Positions 44,510-54,344 of a stretch of 64,000 nt of DNA are shown here, piece after piece. Below the pieces are notes generated by a model, which was not told where the DNA came from, did no database searches, and saw only the letters and a list, made by a program, of their open reading frames with translations. Numbering within the stretch: position 1 is the first letter of the stretch; the number at the start of each line of letters is the position of its first letter. The DNA is from Dyadobacter sp. SG02 (GTDB lineage Bacteria; Bacteroidota; Bacteroidia; Cytophagales; Spirosomataceae). A program made the translations under genes and the position numbers. The stretch is from positions 186,001 to 250,000 of the forward strand of contig NZ_FNYL01000013.1 of assembly GCF_900109045.1 (NCBI RefSeq). The letters run 5' to 3'.

Positions 44510-46042
44510 CTATTTGGATACGGCTGTGTTATCGGCAGTCGAAGTGTTCAGCGATGCTTCGAGACGCTGCATTCTTTCCGCAAGCGCGGAGATTTTGGAA
44601 ACATCCGCTTTCAATGCGGCATTATCGGCTTTGGAAACGGAGAGGGCCGCTTTCAGTTGCTCGATTTCTGCCTGCTGTTCCTGGATAGCTTTGGTGAGTA
44701 CCGGTACCACGGTGGCATAGGACACATTGTACAGTTCATTAGCCGGGTCTTTCGGGATCACTACCGCTTCTGGTACCACTTTCGCCAGTTCCTGCGCGAG
44801 GAACCCGATGGTTTTGACCACCTTGTCGTTCTCCGTGAATTTCACGACGCCGTCTTTGATCGTTCTGCCGCTGTGGAAGTCGTAGGATACCGGGCGCATG
44901 GCCATTACCTTTTGCAGACCGTCGTTGATGATATTCACGTTGGTCTTCACACGCATGTCGGATACGTTCGTGTATGCACCGGTAATGGGTGCAATGAAGG
45001 CGATGTTATTGGTATTGAATGCAGCGGTACCGGGGGCGAGATCATAGAAACGAAATCCGCCTGTACCTAAACCATGGTAGTTAACGAACTCTGCTTCTCC
45101 ATTCCCGCCACGTAGCGTACTCCACGTAAAAAGAGTTCCGTTTGAATGACTGACGTTTTTCTCATTGCGCACCAGCACACCACCTTCTACCTGCAATTTG
45201 GCTCTTGGAGAAACCGAACCAATACCCACGTTAGCGCTACTGTCGAGCGTCATAACTGTTTGTTGGCTGGTGACGAAAGTCAATCGGGAAGCGGCGCTGG
45301 TACCATCGCCCAGATAATCGCCCGAGATAATGCCCACATTGGCTTCTGCGCCATTTCGGCGAGCTGTGAAAAAGACGTTACCGACGTTGTCGCCTGCCTG
45401 GCTGTTTTCCGGTGCTGCGAATGTTCCATGGTTGGATTTGAACGCGATCGATGGCCGGGTAATGGCCCCATATGACTCGATTACGATGTTGTCATTATTT
45501 GAACTACCTCCACCATCATTGATGATGTGCAATGCATGGTTTGGCAGCGGCGTAGAGCCGGAAGTTATTCTCAGTGAACCGTTATTCAGATGCAGCTTTG
45601 TCTCAGGTGCAGCAACCCCGATGCCGACCCAGCCATTGGCCAGTACACGTGCGGCTTCCGCATTGTTCGTGCGGAGAACCAACGGCTGGTTGTCGGTGGT
45701 ACCGATAAAGTTGTTGGCCGGGTTAGTACCTGCATTGCCGGCGAGGTTCCAGCCCGCGGCAGGGGTTGTAGACCAGCTCGGCGCAGCCGGCGTTCCGATA
45801 TTTGTCTGAACCTCGTTAGTCGTTGTGTTGAAGATCAGGAGTCCTTTGGCCGGGTTGGCGATGGCGTTGCGCTGTACGGTTGTCAGGCGGGGAAGGAGCA
45901 GACCTTTGTTGTTAGCGGCTCCGCCTGTTACTTCCAGTGTGGCGCTTGCGTCGGGGGCACCTGCGGCGCCGATTTTTACTTGTGCAAAACCGGGGGCTGC
46001 GGCGAGCATCAGCAGGCCCGCCAAGATGTAATGCTTTTTCAT
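44510..46042 (-). CDS. Exported tail-fibre-like protein with peptidase S74 chaperone domain
   Basis: 510 residues. Signal peptide ending GFAQ (residue 21), then a start common to Bacteroidetes fibre proteins (VKIGAAGAPDASATLEVTGG, GLLLPRLTTVQRNAI), a repetitive fibrous middle, and a C-terminal S74 intramolecular chaperone domain (about 355-450). The autocleavage dyad is visible in SDMRVK: Ser361 and Lys366, in the family spacing. FLAQELAKVVPEAV and YNVSYATVVPVLTKAIQEQQ complete the domain. A heptad-rich coiled coil (about 452-500) follows. S74 domains fold trimeric fibres and cut themselves off. Here the context is a surface fibre gene of a bacterium, not a phage cluster. Confidence 0.85.
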   Translation of the reverse strand: MKKHYILAGLLMLAAAPGFAQVKIGAAGAPDASATLEVTGGAANNKGLLLPRLTTVQRNAIANPAKGLLIFNTTTNEVQTNIGTPAAPSWSTTPAAGWNLAGNAGTNPANNFIGTTDNQPLVLRTNNAEAARVLANGWVGIGVAAPETKLHLNNGSLRITSGSTPLPNHALHIINDGGGSSNNDNIVIESYGAITRPSIAFKSNHGTFAAPENSQAGDNVGNVFFTARRNGAEANVGIISGDYLGDGTSAASRLTFVTSQQTVMTLDSSANVGIGSVSPRAKLQVEGGVLVRNEKNVSHSNGTLFTWSTLRGGNGEAEFVNYHGLGTGGFRFYDLAPGTAAFNTNNIAFIAPITGAYTNVSDMRVKTNVNIINDGLQKVMAMRPVSYDFHSGRTIKDGVVKFTENDKVVKTIGFLAQELAKVVPEAVVIPKDPANELYNVSYATVVPVLTKAIQEQQAEIEQLKAALSVSKADNAALKADVSKISALAERMQRLEASLNTSTADNTAVSK

Positions 46043-46246
46043 ACTAACGAATTTAAGTGATGGCCAAAACGGCTATCACAAATGTCGAAGCAGCTGCGGA
46101 AAAGAGTTGTAAGGACTATTTCGAATTGTTGGTACAAATTTTTACTACACATGAGGAAATTATTCGTACAGAATTTACTTTTACTTGTAATCAAATGGAT
46201 ATAGCTTGTCAGCCATACGCTCCTGATGGCGGAGCAGAGCATCCCT

Positions 46247-49200
46247 ATGAGAATTTTGTACCTGCTTGGTCGGTTTTCCACCGTATTCCTGTTGTCTTTA
46301 ACACTACATGCAGAGGAAAACGAGTCGTGGACGGTGACCCATTTCAACAGCGAGAACGGCCTGCCCCAGAATAGCGTCAATTCGGCATTGATGGACGACA
46401 ATGGTTACTTGTGGTTCACTACGCAAGCTGGTATCGTCCGGTACGATGGGCAGCATTTCCGGTTATTCGATAACAGCAATTCGGGCCTTCGGCGAAACCG
46501 TTTTTTGTCGCTTGGTAAATGCAATGACGGCCGCCTTTTTTGCATAGACGATAATGTTGAGATATCCTATTACGATCACCGAAATGGATTTTCCAAACCG
46601 CAGTCGCCAACGGGTCTGCTGGGTTCAATGAGGGGGATACTCAGGCGTTTCGACGAGTTTGACCTCGGGCCAATGACCCGCTACACGGAAAAGTTCATGC
46701 ATACGGGATTCTCGGATATCTTGACGTTCAGTTTCTTCGAAACCCGGAATGGTAAAGGATTTATCATCAAAGAAAATTTAGTTGCAGGGTACGTTTCAAA
46801 CGGCAAAGTGCGAAGAGTCGACTCGCTGGACATCAACCGCAATATGGCACAAGCCATTGGCAGCGTCGGTGACAAGCTCTGCTATTTCAGTCGCGCCCGG
46901 GAAATTGTTTTACTCGACTCCAATGGCGTACGCACACGCAAGAAAGTTCCGATCGCCATACCCTGGGACAAATTGGAGCGCAACCGTAACACAGCATACT
47001 TTTGCTGGCAAAATGAAGCAATGGTGCTGAATATCGACGGCGCTATCTATGAAGTGATGCTTAGCGGCGGGGAGGTGGAATTTCGTCACCTTGCCACCTT
47101 AAAGCAGATTCCTTATATCACTTCTGTTCGCTATTATCCCCGGCAGGGCCTGCTGATTGTCGGCTCAAACACGGATGGGGTGTATATATTGAGAAGAAAG
47201 CAACTCGGATCGGTCGGTAAAAATGCCCTCAATGCAGATGCTTTCTATGCACTGGCGCCTTATGGCGATAACCAGGTGTTATCCGTTACGGGTAGTTTGC
47301 CCGGCAGCCCGTCCGTACCGGGGGTAGAGGATAGTTACAACAGATACAGCCTGTTGCGCGACCGCGACCGGCATTACTGGTATTCCAGCGCAACGACGCT
47401 TCTGGAAGCAGATGAGCAGTTCAGGGTCCTCAGGAAAATCCCGTTGACCGGAGTGCTTTCGTGTCTGGGACAGGACGAGAAAGGGACGATATGGATGATG
47501 GAGGGCGAAGTGCAGTTCGGGCGACGGAAAAACAGGTTTGCGCGGGTGCGCGGAAACTTAATCGAGCCTTATCCGCTACAAGGTATTGAAGGGAAGAATA
47601 TGCAAAGTTTTATTCCCATGGGCAACCAGACGTTCTGGATCGTCGGCACCGGGTTGTGTATGTGGGTCGACGCAAAGAACCGCAAGCAGCGCATTTACCA
47701 TGAGTTTGACGACGTAGAGCTGCGAACGGTGTACCGCGACAAATTGGGGAACGTATGGATGGGGAGCTATGGCCAGGGCTACTACCTTTTCCGTAATGGC
47801 CGTTTTACAAAAATGCCCGAAGACGAAGCGCACCATCTGAAGATCGTTCATTCGTTCGTGGAAGATCGAAAAGGATTTATCTGGATGAGTACTAACAACG
47901 GCCTTTTCCAATGCTCCCTCAACGATTTCTATGATTATGCTTCGGGCAAATCAAAGCAGGTATATCATCATTATTACGGAAAGGAAAGCGGCCTGAAAAC
48001 GACGGAATTCAATGGAGGCTGTTCGCCCAGCGCATTGCGAATGGCCAGCGGCCGGTTTGCATTTCCGTCTATGAACGGCGTGGTCGTGTTTCATCCCGAC
48101 AGCATCAAAACGGTACTTCCGGATAGTAAAATCTTTATCGAACAGGTAATGCTGGACGGCACACCGGCGAGCAGACAAGCTCTCCTGCAAATAGCGCCTT
48201 CATTCAAACGACTGGAATTGACCGTCTCATCACCCTACTTCGGAAGTCCCAACAATCTGAATATCCAGTACAATGTAGAGGGCCTGGACGACCGCTGGTA
48301 TCCGCTGCCCGAAAATAACCGCATCGTATTGAACACCCTGCAACACGGAGGCTACAAACTTCGGCTCAGGAAAGAAGCGGGGTTTGGTACCCTTAATTAC
48401 ATCACCGCCGAGTTGCCTTTGGTGGTGATGCCGTTTTTCTATCAAACCTGGTGGTTTTACCTGCTGGTACTTGCCTTGATCGTCGCATCCGTTATCGTCA
48501 TCGTCAAAATGCGGTACCGCTACCTGCTCCGCCAGCGCAACCGCCTCGAAGCGGAAGTAAATGAACGGACGCAGGAGCTTGCATACCAGAGTAAGCTGAT
48601 GGAAAAACTGACGGTATCGATTGCGCATGACCTGAAATCGCCTCTGTACTTTCTGTCCAAGGTTACAGGGCATTTGCGCGACAATGTGCAGCGGGAGAAT
48701 TTCAACGGTATCGAGCGGACCAGCAGCGAGATCAAAAACACCGCCGACCAGTTGTACCAGTTCGCGGAAGAGTTTAACCTTTGGGCCTCTTCCTTTACGC
48801 AAGGTTTCTCGGTGAATAAAACGTCGTTTCCGCTGGACGACCTCTTGCAGGAATTACGGCTGTTTTTCCGGGAAATGCTCGACGCAAATGGCAACAGGCT
48901 GACATTTGCTGCGGATACGCATTACACGTTACACACGGACCGCGAGCTTTTAAAAGTAATTCTTCGCAATATCATTGACAATGCGAACAAGCATTCGCGC
49001 GAGTGTGAAATCACCATATCCGCAACCGGGGAATCTGCCGGAAATGTAGCGCTTACCATCGCCGACACGGGCGGGGGCATGAGCGAACCCGTGCTGAAAA
49101 GAATTCAGGACCGGATCGCACAGGCATCTACGGCGGCGGGTATCGAACGCAACGGCCGGCTGGGCTACCAGATGATCATCGACTTTGCCAACCGCCTCGA

Positions 49201-49324
49201 TGCAAAGCTGAATGTGCGGAGCGAGCGCGGCGCGGGCACATCCGTTACGCTGCAAATACAATGGAAGGAAAACAGCGAAAGGTTGTCGCCCGGTCTAGCT
49301 CAGCAGGTCGTAGGCGCCGGCTAG
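46247..49324 (+). CDS. Membrane sensor histidine kinase with propeller sensor
   Basis: 1025 residues from the ATG at 46247. Signal peptide (MRILYLLGRFSTVFLLSLTLHA); periplasmic two-component-regulator propeller (WTVTHFNSENGLPQNSVNSALMDD, to about 640); Y_Y_Y domain (about 650-725); one membrane helix (about 737-757); coiled segment; HisKA with His794 in SIAHDLKSPL; HATPase with NIIDNANKHS and IADTGGGMS. It has no receiver or DNA-binding part, so it needs a partner, most likely the LuxR-type regulator whose gene overlaps it by 30 bases on the opposite strand. The ligand is unknown. Confidence 0.9.
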   Translation: MRILYLLGRFSTVFLLSLTLHAEENESWTVTHFNSENGLPQNSVNSALMDDNGYLWFTTQAGIVRYDGQHFRLFDNSNSGLRRNRFLSLGKCNDGRLFCIDDNVEISYYDHRNGFSKPQSPTGLLGSMRGILRRFDEFDLGPMTRYTEKFMHTGFSDILTFSFFETRNGKGFIIKENLVAGYVSNGKVRRVDSLDINRNMAQAIGSVGDKLCYFSRAREIVLLDSNGVRTRKKVPIAIPWDKLERNRNTAYFCWQNEAMVLNIDGAIYEVMLSGGEVEFRHLATLKQIPYITSVRYYPRQGLLIVGSNTDGVYILRRKQLGSVGKNALNADAFYALAPYGDNQVLSVTGSLPGSPSVPGVEDSYNRYSLLRDRDRHYWYSSATTLLEADEQFRVLRKIPLTGVLSCLGQDEKGTIWMMEGEVQFGRRKNRFARVRGNLIEPYPLQGIEGKNMQSFIPMGNQTFWIVGTGLCMWVDAKNRKQRIYHEFDDVELRTVYRDKLGNVWMGSYGQGYYLFRNGRFTKMPEDEAHHLKIVHSFVEDRKGFIWMSTNNGLFQCSLNDFYDYASGKSKQVYHHYYGKESGLKTTEFNGGCSPSALRMASGRFAFPSMNGVVVFHPDSIKTVLPDSKIFIEQVMLDGTPASRQALLQIAPSFKRLELTVSSPYFGSPNNLNIQYNVEGLDDRWYPLPENNRIVLNTLQHGGYKLRLRKEAGFGTLNYITAELPLVVMPFFYQTWWFYLLVLALIVASVIVIVKMRYRYLLRQRNRLEAEVNERTQELAYQSKLMEKLTVSIAHDLKSPLYFLSKVTGHLRDNVQRENFNGIERTSSEIKNTADQLYQFAEEFNLWASSFTQGFSVNKTSFPLDDLLQELRLFFREMLDANGNRLTFAADTHYTLHTDRELLKVILRNIIDNANKHSRECEITISATGESAGNVALTIADTGGGMSEPVLKRIQDRIAQASTAAGIERNGRLGYQMIIDFANRLDAKLNVRSERGAGTSVTLQIQWKENSERLSPGLAQQVVGAG

Positions 49325-49927
49325 GTCTGCGAGCTCCTTATTTTCTTCAATATTAAGCTTCTCGAAAGCGCGCCGCTTGTGCGTGTGTGCAGTGGAATAC
49401 TGCACTTGCAGCATTTCGCAGATCTCATTCATCGAATATCCTTTGGCGAGGCAAATCACCACCTGAAACTCCCGTTGCGAAAGCTGGTCGAAAGGATTAG
49501 CCGTCGCGCCGCTGAACACCCCGCGTACGATCGACTGCGACAGGTCCGCGCTGACGTAAGTATCACCATTCAGCACCTGGGTAATTGCTTTGATCAATTC
49601 CTCGTCCGGAGCCGTTTTGCTGATAAAACCATGGGCGCCCAATAGTATATATCGTTTGCCATAGGTGGTTTCCGGGTTTTGGGAAACAATGAGGATTCGC
49701 GTATCCGGGTAGAAGCTCTGTATCCAATGCATTAGTACCACCGAATCCGTCGCCGGCATCTGAATATCGAGCAATATCAGGTCAAAGGGCTTCTCCTTCA
49801 TTTTCATCATTACGGTCCTGCCATCCCAGGCCTCGCTGATGTCTGTCTTGAAGGCCATCCTGTCGAGCACCATACGGAGCCCGGAGCGGATCAATGAATG
49901 GTCGTCGGCGATAAGAATGTTTTTCAT
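49295..49927 (-). CDS. NarL/LuxR-type response regulator
   Basis: 210 residues from the ATG at 49927; an earlier ATG at 49942 falls at or before the predicted transcription start. Receiver domain (1-120): ILIADDHSLIRSG with the acidic pair, phosphoacceptor Asp in LILLDIQMPATDS (about residue 54), and Lys in FISKTAP. C-terminal LuxR-type helix-turn-helix (about 145-205): LSQREFQVVICLAKGYSMNEICEMLQVQYSTAHTHKRRAFEKL. Its gene converges with the sensor kinase gene and shares 30 bases with it. Targets may include the nearby T9SS/S74 surface genes; this is inference. Confidence 0.92.
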   Translation of the reverse strand: MKNILIADDHSLIRSGLRMVLDRMAFKTDISEAWDGRTVMMKMKEKPFDLILLDIQMPATDSVVLMHWIQSFYPDTRILIVSQNPETTYGKRYILLGAHGFISKTAPDEELIKAITQVLNGDTYVSADLSQSIVRGVFSGATANPFDQLSQREFQVVICLAKGYSMNEICEMLQVQYSTAHTHKRRAFEKLNIEENKELADLAGAYDLLS

Positions 49928-49939
49928 AGGCGGAAAACC

Positions 49940-49947
49940 CAAAAATA
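49940..49947 (-). promoter_or_regulatory. -7 element of the response regulator gene
   Basis: TATTTTTG on the minus strand, exact TAnnTTTG; leader of only about 7 bases. Confidence 0.45.
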
Positions 49948-49970
49948 CACTTTGCCGCCGTAAATCCGCA

Positions 49971-50004
49971 TAAGCCCGCCGGATGTTGTTGTCCGACGGG
50001 CTTA
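49971..50004. terminator. Hairpin after the TPR gene
   Basis: TAAGCCCG-CGGA and TCCG-CGGGCTTA with one mismatch, 13 bases past the TPR stop. No good U run on either strand, so a weak terminator. Confidence 0.4.
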
Positions 50005-50017
50005 AAAATTATCGTCT

Positions 50018-50770
50018 TTATTTAATCATCGCCCTGGCTTTGTCTGCACGTTCTTTGGCATCCGCGAGCCCCATTGCCGCCGCCTTGTCGTAAAGTTCCG
50101 CCGATTTGGCATAGTCCTTATTGATCAGATAGAACTCGCCCATGCTGTCGTAGGCATTGGCTTCCTTCGGTGCCAGTTTGATGTATTGCTCGAAAGCTGC
50201 CTTCGCTTTCTCCGTTTCCTTTTTTTCCATATACAGGTAACCCAGAATATTGTAATTGGGCGCATATTCCGGGCTGATTACAGCCAGCTTTTGGGCATAG
50301 TCCAATGCTCCGTCCAGGTTTTTGTCGGTGTAAAAAGCGTGCAGGGAGGCCCATTCCAGCGCCTGAGGCGTTTTGGGATAGGCCGCTATCAATGCGTTCA
50401 TACTTTCTCCGGCTTTTGCTGTCGAGTCCGCTTTCCATTTACCGATCCATTCCCGCATTATCTTCTCAGCCTCATTGAAGTTCGTTGCATCAATGGCCAG
50501 TGCCTTGTCGATCAGCTCCGGTCTGTCAGCTTTCGGCGCATACTGCACGGCATATACGTGGGCCATGAAGAAATTGGGGTCTTCGGCCAGTGCTTTGTCG
50601 AGCTCTACTTTACCTTCCTTGAAATGGATATTGGAATACAACTCCGAAGCGCGGTGCAGCGACGCGACCGCCGCTTTGGAAGTAGAAGATACCGGCAGGT
50701 AATAATCCTGGGCTGACACGGTGGCGACGCTCCCCAATAGGAGCACGATTCCTGTAAATAGAGCTTTCAT
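50018..50770 (-). CDS. Periplasmic tetratricopeptide-repeat protein
   Basis: 250 residues. Signal peptide ending TVSAQ (residue 21). Helical TPR-type repeats follow; the clearest are the last two, APNYNILGYLYMEKKETEKAKAAFEQYIKLAP and ANAYDSMGEFYLINKDYAKSAELYDKAAAMG. TPR proteins provide protein-binding scaffolds; no enzyme part is seen. It lies upstream of the response regulator gene on the same strand, separated by a hairpin. Confidence 0.85.
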   Translation of the reverse strand: MKALFTGIVLLLGSVATVSAQDYYLPVSSTSKAAVASLHRASELYSNIHFKEGKVELDKALAEDPNFFMAHVYAVQYAPKADRPELIDKALAIDATNFNEAEKIMREWIGKWKADSTAKAGESMNALIAAYPKTPQALEWASLHAFYTDKNLDGALDYAQKLAVISPEYAPNYNILGYLYMEKKETEKAKAAFEQYIKLAPKEANAYDSMGEFYLINKDYAKSAELYDKAAAMGLADAKERADKARAMIK

Positions 50771-50895
50771 AGAACTGAGGGGGTTTAACTGATGACAATA
50801 CTTCTAAGTTAGTCTTAATGTGCTTGATTATCAAGTATTTCGAAATATTAAAGACCCCGCTTCCAGCATTGCCGGGTTTGGAATAGCGAGATCAT

Positions 50896-50935
50896 TAAAA
50901 ACGACAAATGGGTGCCCGCCGGGCACCCATTTGTC
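50896..50935 (-). terminator. Terminator of the siderophore-receptor gene
   Basis: Perfect 15-bp arms, GACAAATGGGTGCCC and its complement, around a GCC loop, followed on the minus strand by GTTTTTAAT. Confidence 0.9.
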
Positions 50936-50956
50936 AACTCGAAGTAATTCTCTGAC

Positions 50957-53371
50957 TTAAAACTTAAAGGTAATATTACCCGTAATCCTCAGCGGGTTTT
51001 GCGCCGCGAGACGGTACGACCAGTATTTTTCATTGGTCAGGTTATCCGCCTTCACGCCGAGCCTGTACCGGGGTTTATCGTAGAAAACCGAGGCGTCCAG
51101 TACCGTATAGGAAGGAACAGTGAATGTAAATGTTTTGGTATTGCTCTGGAACGACTCGCTGCCGTAAATACCCCCGAAACCGATGCCCAATCCTTTCGCG
51201 GCGCCATTGATAAGGCGGTAGCTGATCCACAGGTTAGCCATGCGGGGAGGGCCTGCGGTAGTGGGGCGGTAGCCCTGCACATTCTCGTTGCTTTTGGTAT
51301 ACTTGCTGTCGTTGTAGGTGTACCCGGCCACGATGTTCAGGCCCGGCAAAGGATTTGCAATTACTTCTGCTTCAAAGCCTTTACTCACCTGGGTGCCATC
51401 CTGGATCGAGAAATTGACGTGTTCCGGATCGTCGCGGGTGACGTTGGTCACGGAGATGTCATAATAGCTCAATGTCGCCGTCACGAAACTGTAATCCAGT
51501 TTCACACCGGCTTCCCATTGGTTGGCCTGGTTGGGTTTGAACGTATTCCCGAAGAAATCGGAGCCGCTGACGTTGCTGAACCCGTTCATGTAGTTACCAA
51601 ACAACGATACTTTGCCTTTCACAACCTGGTAAACGACCCCGAATTTGGGCGAAAGTGCCGTTTGCTTGAATGCCCCGGCGGTCGAATCCGCGCTTGGGAA
51701 ATAGGTGCCCAGATTGGAATAGCGGTCGATACGCAGGCTGGCCATGGCCAAAAGGCGGTCGGTCACATTCAGTACGTCCGAAACGTAGGCGCTGTAAGTC
51801 CTTTCATTGATGGCCGTGAAATTGGTGAAAGTCGCCGTCTCGAACATTGGCGCGACCTTGGTCAGGTTGAAATTGTTATATGCATTGCCGGGCTTTCTGA
51901 AATTAATGGCAGGCATATTGACGGATGCATCGTTCCGCGTCGCACGCAGGCTGTAAACGTCCACGCCGGCTACGACGCGGTTTCTCAAAGAGCCGATATG
52001 GAAGTCGCCGATGAAGTTCTGCTGGAAATCGGTCCCGTAATAGGGGTAATCCTGGTTGGTAACCGTTTGGCGCAATGTGGAATCGGTTAGTATCGTGAGC
52101 CCTACTACATAACCGTCCGCCGACGACCTTGTCCGGGAAACGATCGTTTGGGAAGTCCATTGCGGGGACAGCTTGTATTTAATCTGCCCGAAAATGTTGT
52201 ATTGCTGACCTGAATAGTTGATTGTATTATTGGCGAAAGACAATTTGTAAGGCATGCCCAGTTCAGTAACGCTTTTGGCTTTGCCTTTTGTGGCCGGCGC
52301 GACGCGCATGGGCGACACCGCTTTATAACCGCTGTATTCTACATCCAGCAGCAAGGTAAGGCGATCGTTTACCGCGTAGGAAAAGCTGGGCGCGATCAGG
52401 AAGCTCCTGTTAAAACCCGCGTCCTGGAAGCTCCTTTCGCTGTGCAAAGCCGTATTGATCCGAAGCAAAGCTGATTTATCGTCGTTCAGCGGGGTATTGA
52501 TGTCCGCTGTGAGGCGGTTCAGGTCCCAGCTCCCGGCCGAGAAAGAAACCTCGCCTTTGAAAGTATCGAACGGCTTTTTGGTAACACGGTTGAACAAACC
52601 GCCAAATGACGACAATGTGCTTCCGAACAAGGTGGCGGACGGGCCTTTGATCACCTCGATCCGTTCCAGGTTGGCCGGGTCTATGGACGAATAAGTAAAG
52701 CTTCCAATCCCGTTCCGGACGAGCTGTGGCGTTGCGAAACCTCTTGAAATAGAGGTAGTTCTTCCCTGGTTCCGTATTTCGGCGATACCCGCGCCCGGCA
52801 CGTTTTTGAATGCGCTGTTGTAGTCGGTCACAACCTGTTCCTTCATGAGCTCCTTGCTTACCACCGTGTATACCTGCGGGTTTTCCATGTTGGCAATGGG
52901 CATTTTCGAAACGTCGTCGCTCTCTTTTTTCGCAAACCGGTTCCCGCCGCTGCTGATGATCACTTCGTCGAGCTTGTTGGAAGAAAAATCGAGCTGGACG
53001 GAGACGTCGGCGACGGGTTTCTCTTCGGAAACCGTAGCGTCGGCGGTAGCGGTCTCATACCCAACCATCGAGCATTCTATCGTATAAGTCCCGAATGCGA
53101 GGTTTTTAAATTCGAAGCCTCCCTGGGTGTTCGCGACGGTACCCTTGGCGTTGTTTTTGAGTTTGACGGAGATCCCCTGTGCAGGCGAACCGTCTATGGT
53201 TGTTACGACGCCGCGGATCAGTCCCTGCTGGCGCGATTGCGCGATGGCCGACATCGAAACGGAACAGAAAATAGCAAAGAAGAGGGATACAAAAATGGGT
53301 TGAAAGCGAAGTGCAGGCCGAACCACCCGGGCGGATCGGCAATAATTTACATTTCGTAATGGAGGAATCAT
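50957..53371 (-). CDS. TonB-dependent siderophore-type receptor
   Basis: 804 residues. Signal peptide (cleavage near MSAIAQ, residue 45, after an unusually long n-region, so the true start may be later); carboxypeptidase-like domain (about 50-130, IRGVVTTIDGSPAQGISVKL); plug (about 145-270) with TTSISRGFATPQLVRNG and NLERIEVIKGPSATLFGS, the pattern of ferric-siderophore receptors; 22-strand barrel ending LRITGNITFKF. Imports a ferric chelate across the outer membrane using TonB. I see no clear Fur box in the 180 bases upstream. No siderophore synthesis genes are nearby. Confidence 0.9.
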   Translation of the reverse strand: MIPPLRNVNYCRSARVVRPALRFQPIFVSLFFAIFCSVSMSAIAQSRQQGLIRGVVTTIDGSPAQGISVKLKNNAKGTVANTQGGFEFKNLAFGTYTIECSMVGYETATADATVSEEKPVADVSVQLDFSSNKLDEVIISSGGNRFAKKESDDVSKMPIANMENPQVYTVVSKELMKEQVVTDYNSAFKNVPGAGIAEIRNQGRTTSISRGFATPQLVRNGIGSFTYSSIDPANLERIEVIKGPSATLFGSTLSSFGGLFNRVTKKPFDTFKGEVSFSAGSWDLNRLTADINTPLNDDKSALLRINTALHSERSFQDAGFNRSFLIAPSFSYAVNDRLTLLLDVEYSGYKAVSPMRVAPATKGKAKSVTELGMPYKLSFANNTINYSGQQYNIFGQIKYKLSPQWTSQTIVSRTRSSADGYVVGLTILTDSTLRQTVTNQDYPYYGTDFQQNFIGDFHIGSLRNRVVAGVDVYSLRATRNDASVNMPAINFRKPGNAYNNFNLTKVAPMFETATFTNFTAINERTYSAYVSDVLNVTDRLLAMASLRIDRYSNLGTYFPSADSTAGAFKQTALSPKFGVVYQVVKGKVSLFGNYMNGFSNVSGSDFFGNTFKPNQANQWEAGVKLDYSFVTATLSYYDISVTNVTRDDPEHVNFSIQDGTQVSKGFEAEVIANPLPGLNIVAGYTYNDSKYTKSNENVQGYRPTTAGPPRMANLWISYRLINGAAKGLGIGFGGIYGSESFQSNTKTFTFTVPSYTVLDASVFYDKPRYRLGVKADNLTNEKYWSYRLAAQNPLRITGNITFKF

Positions 53372-53551
53372 AAAACTGGGCCTGAGGATTAATTTTATTT
53401 AGATAAATTACAAATTAAGTAAAACTCAGGCTCATTTTCGTACTTAGAAATTAAGAAGATGGAATGGAAATCATGATCGGGCCCTTGAAGCTGCCGCACT
53501 CAATCGCTCGCGCCGGGGTGGTTCGCAGGAGTTGGCGATTACCAAGGCACG

Positions 53552-54319
53552 CTAACCCTCCAATATCGCAACTACCCGCGCCGGGGCGGCCGACGCACCT
53601 TTGATCTTCAACGGGAATACGGCTACTTTGAAACCAAATGCAGGCAACGCGCCCAGGTTGGTCAGTTGCTCCATATGCAGGTATTCGCGCTGCTGGCCGA
53701 CCAGGTGCGCCTGCCAGAACAGTGCGTTGTCCTGTGTTTCCCTGGCCTTTTTGGCCATGTAACGCAGCGGCAGGTCAAAGCCCCATTGATCGATGCCCAT
53801 CACTTTTACGCCACGGTCGATAAGCCATTCCGTGGCGGCCCGGCTCATACCCGTTCCACGGTTTACGTAATCGTCACCTGTGAGCTGGTCACGCCCGGTC
53901 CATATAAGCACAATATCACCCGGTGTGATGTGGGCACCCGATTTTTTCAGGTCGTTCTCGATGTCCTGCACGGTGATCTCTTCGAAATCCTGTTTGAAAC
54001 GCATATCGAGCACGATTCCATTACCATACAACCATTCCAGCGGAACTTCGTCGATGGTTTTCGCTTTCTGGCCGTTGACAACCGGACTATAATGCCAGGG
54101 AGCATCGATGTGCGTTGTGGCATGCACGCCCATACCGACAATTTTGTCGTCGGCCCACCCCTCAAACCGGGAAGGAAATAATTTATGGGGCAGTCCAATG
54201 AAAAATCGGATGAGCAGGTTGCTGTTTTTGTGTGGTTTATGTTTAACCTTGATGCGCATAAACCAAGGATCTTTTTTGTCGTATGAAATGGTCTTGGAAA
54301 GGTCGATAATGGTAGCCAT
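53552..54319 (-). CDS. Cyclase-family hydrolase (kynurenine-formamidase-like fold)
   Basis: 255 residues, cytoplasmic. The metal-binding signature HATTHIDAPWHY (about residues 66-77) fits HxGTHxDxPxH of the cyclase/KynB family, with Ala in place of Gly. IIDLSKTISYD opens the chain and GDIVLIWTGRD is the usual internal strand. Family members hydrolyse amides or lactones such as formylkynurenine; the exact substrate is not clear and no kyn genes are nearby. A -7 element lies at 54345-54352. Confidence 0.85.
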   Translation of the reverse strand: MATIIDLSKTISYDKKDPWFMRIKVKHKPHKNSNLLIRFFIGLPHKLFPSRFEGWADDKIVGMGVHATTHIDAPWHYSPVVNGQKAKTIDEVPLEWLYGNGIVLDMRFKQDFEEITVQDIENDLKKSGAHITPGDIVLIWTGRDQLTGDDYVNRGTGMSRAATEWLIDRGVKVMGIDQWGFDLPLRYMAKKARETQDNALFWQAHLVGQQREYLHMEQLTNLGALPAFGFKVAVFPLKIKGASAAPARVVAILEG

Positions 54320-54344
54320 CAGATTACGGTATTTTATAGGAGCG

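Noticed and set aside
44510-46042. Prophage remnant suggested by the tail-fibre-like S74 protein
   Set aside because: It has a signal peptide, its neighbours are T9SS and two-component genes, and no other phage genes are present.
53378-53437. Inverted repeat GCCTGAG/CTCAGGC upstream of the siderophore-type receptor as a Fur site
   Set aside because: The arms are about 43 bases apart and do not resemble a Fur box; no iron-regulated motif could be supported.
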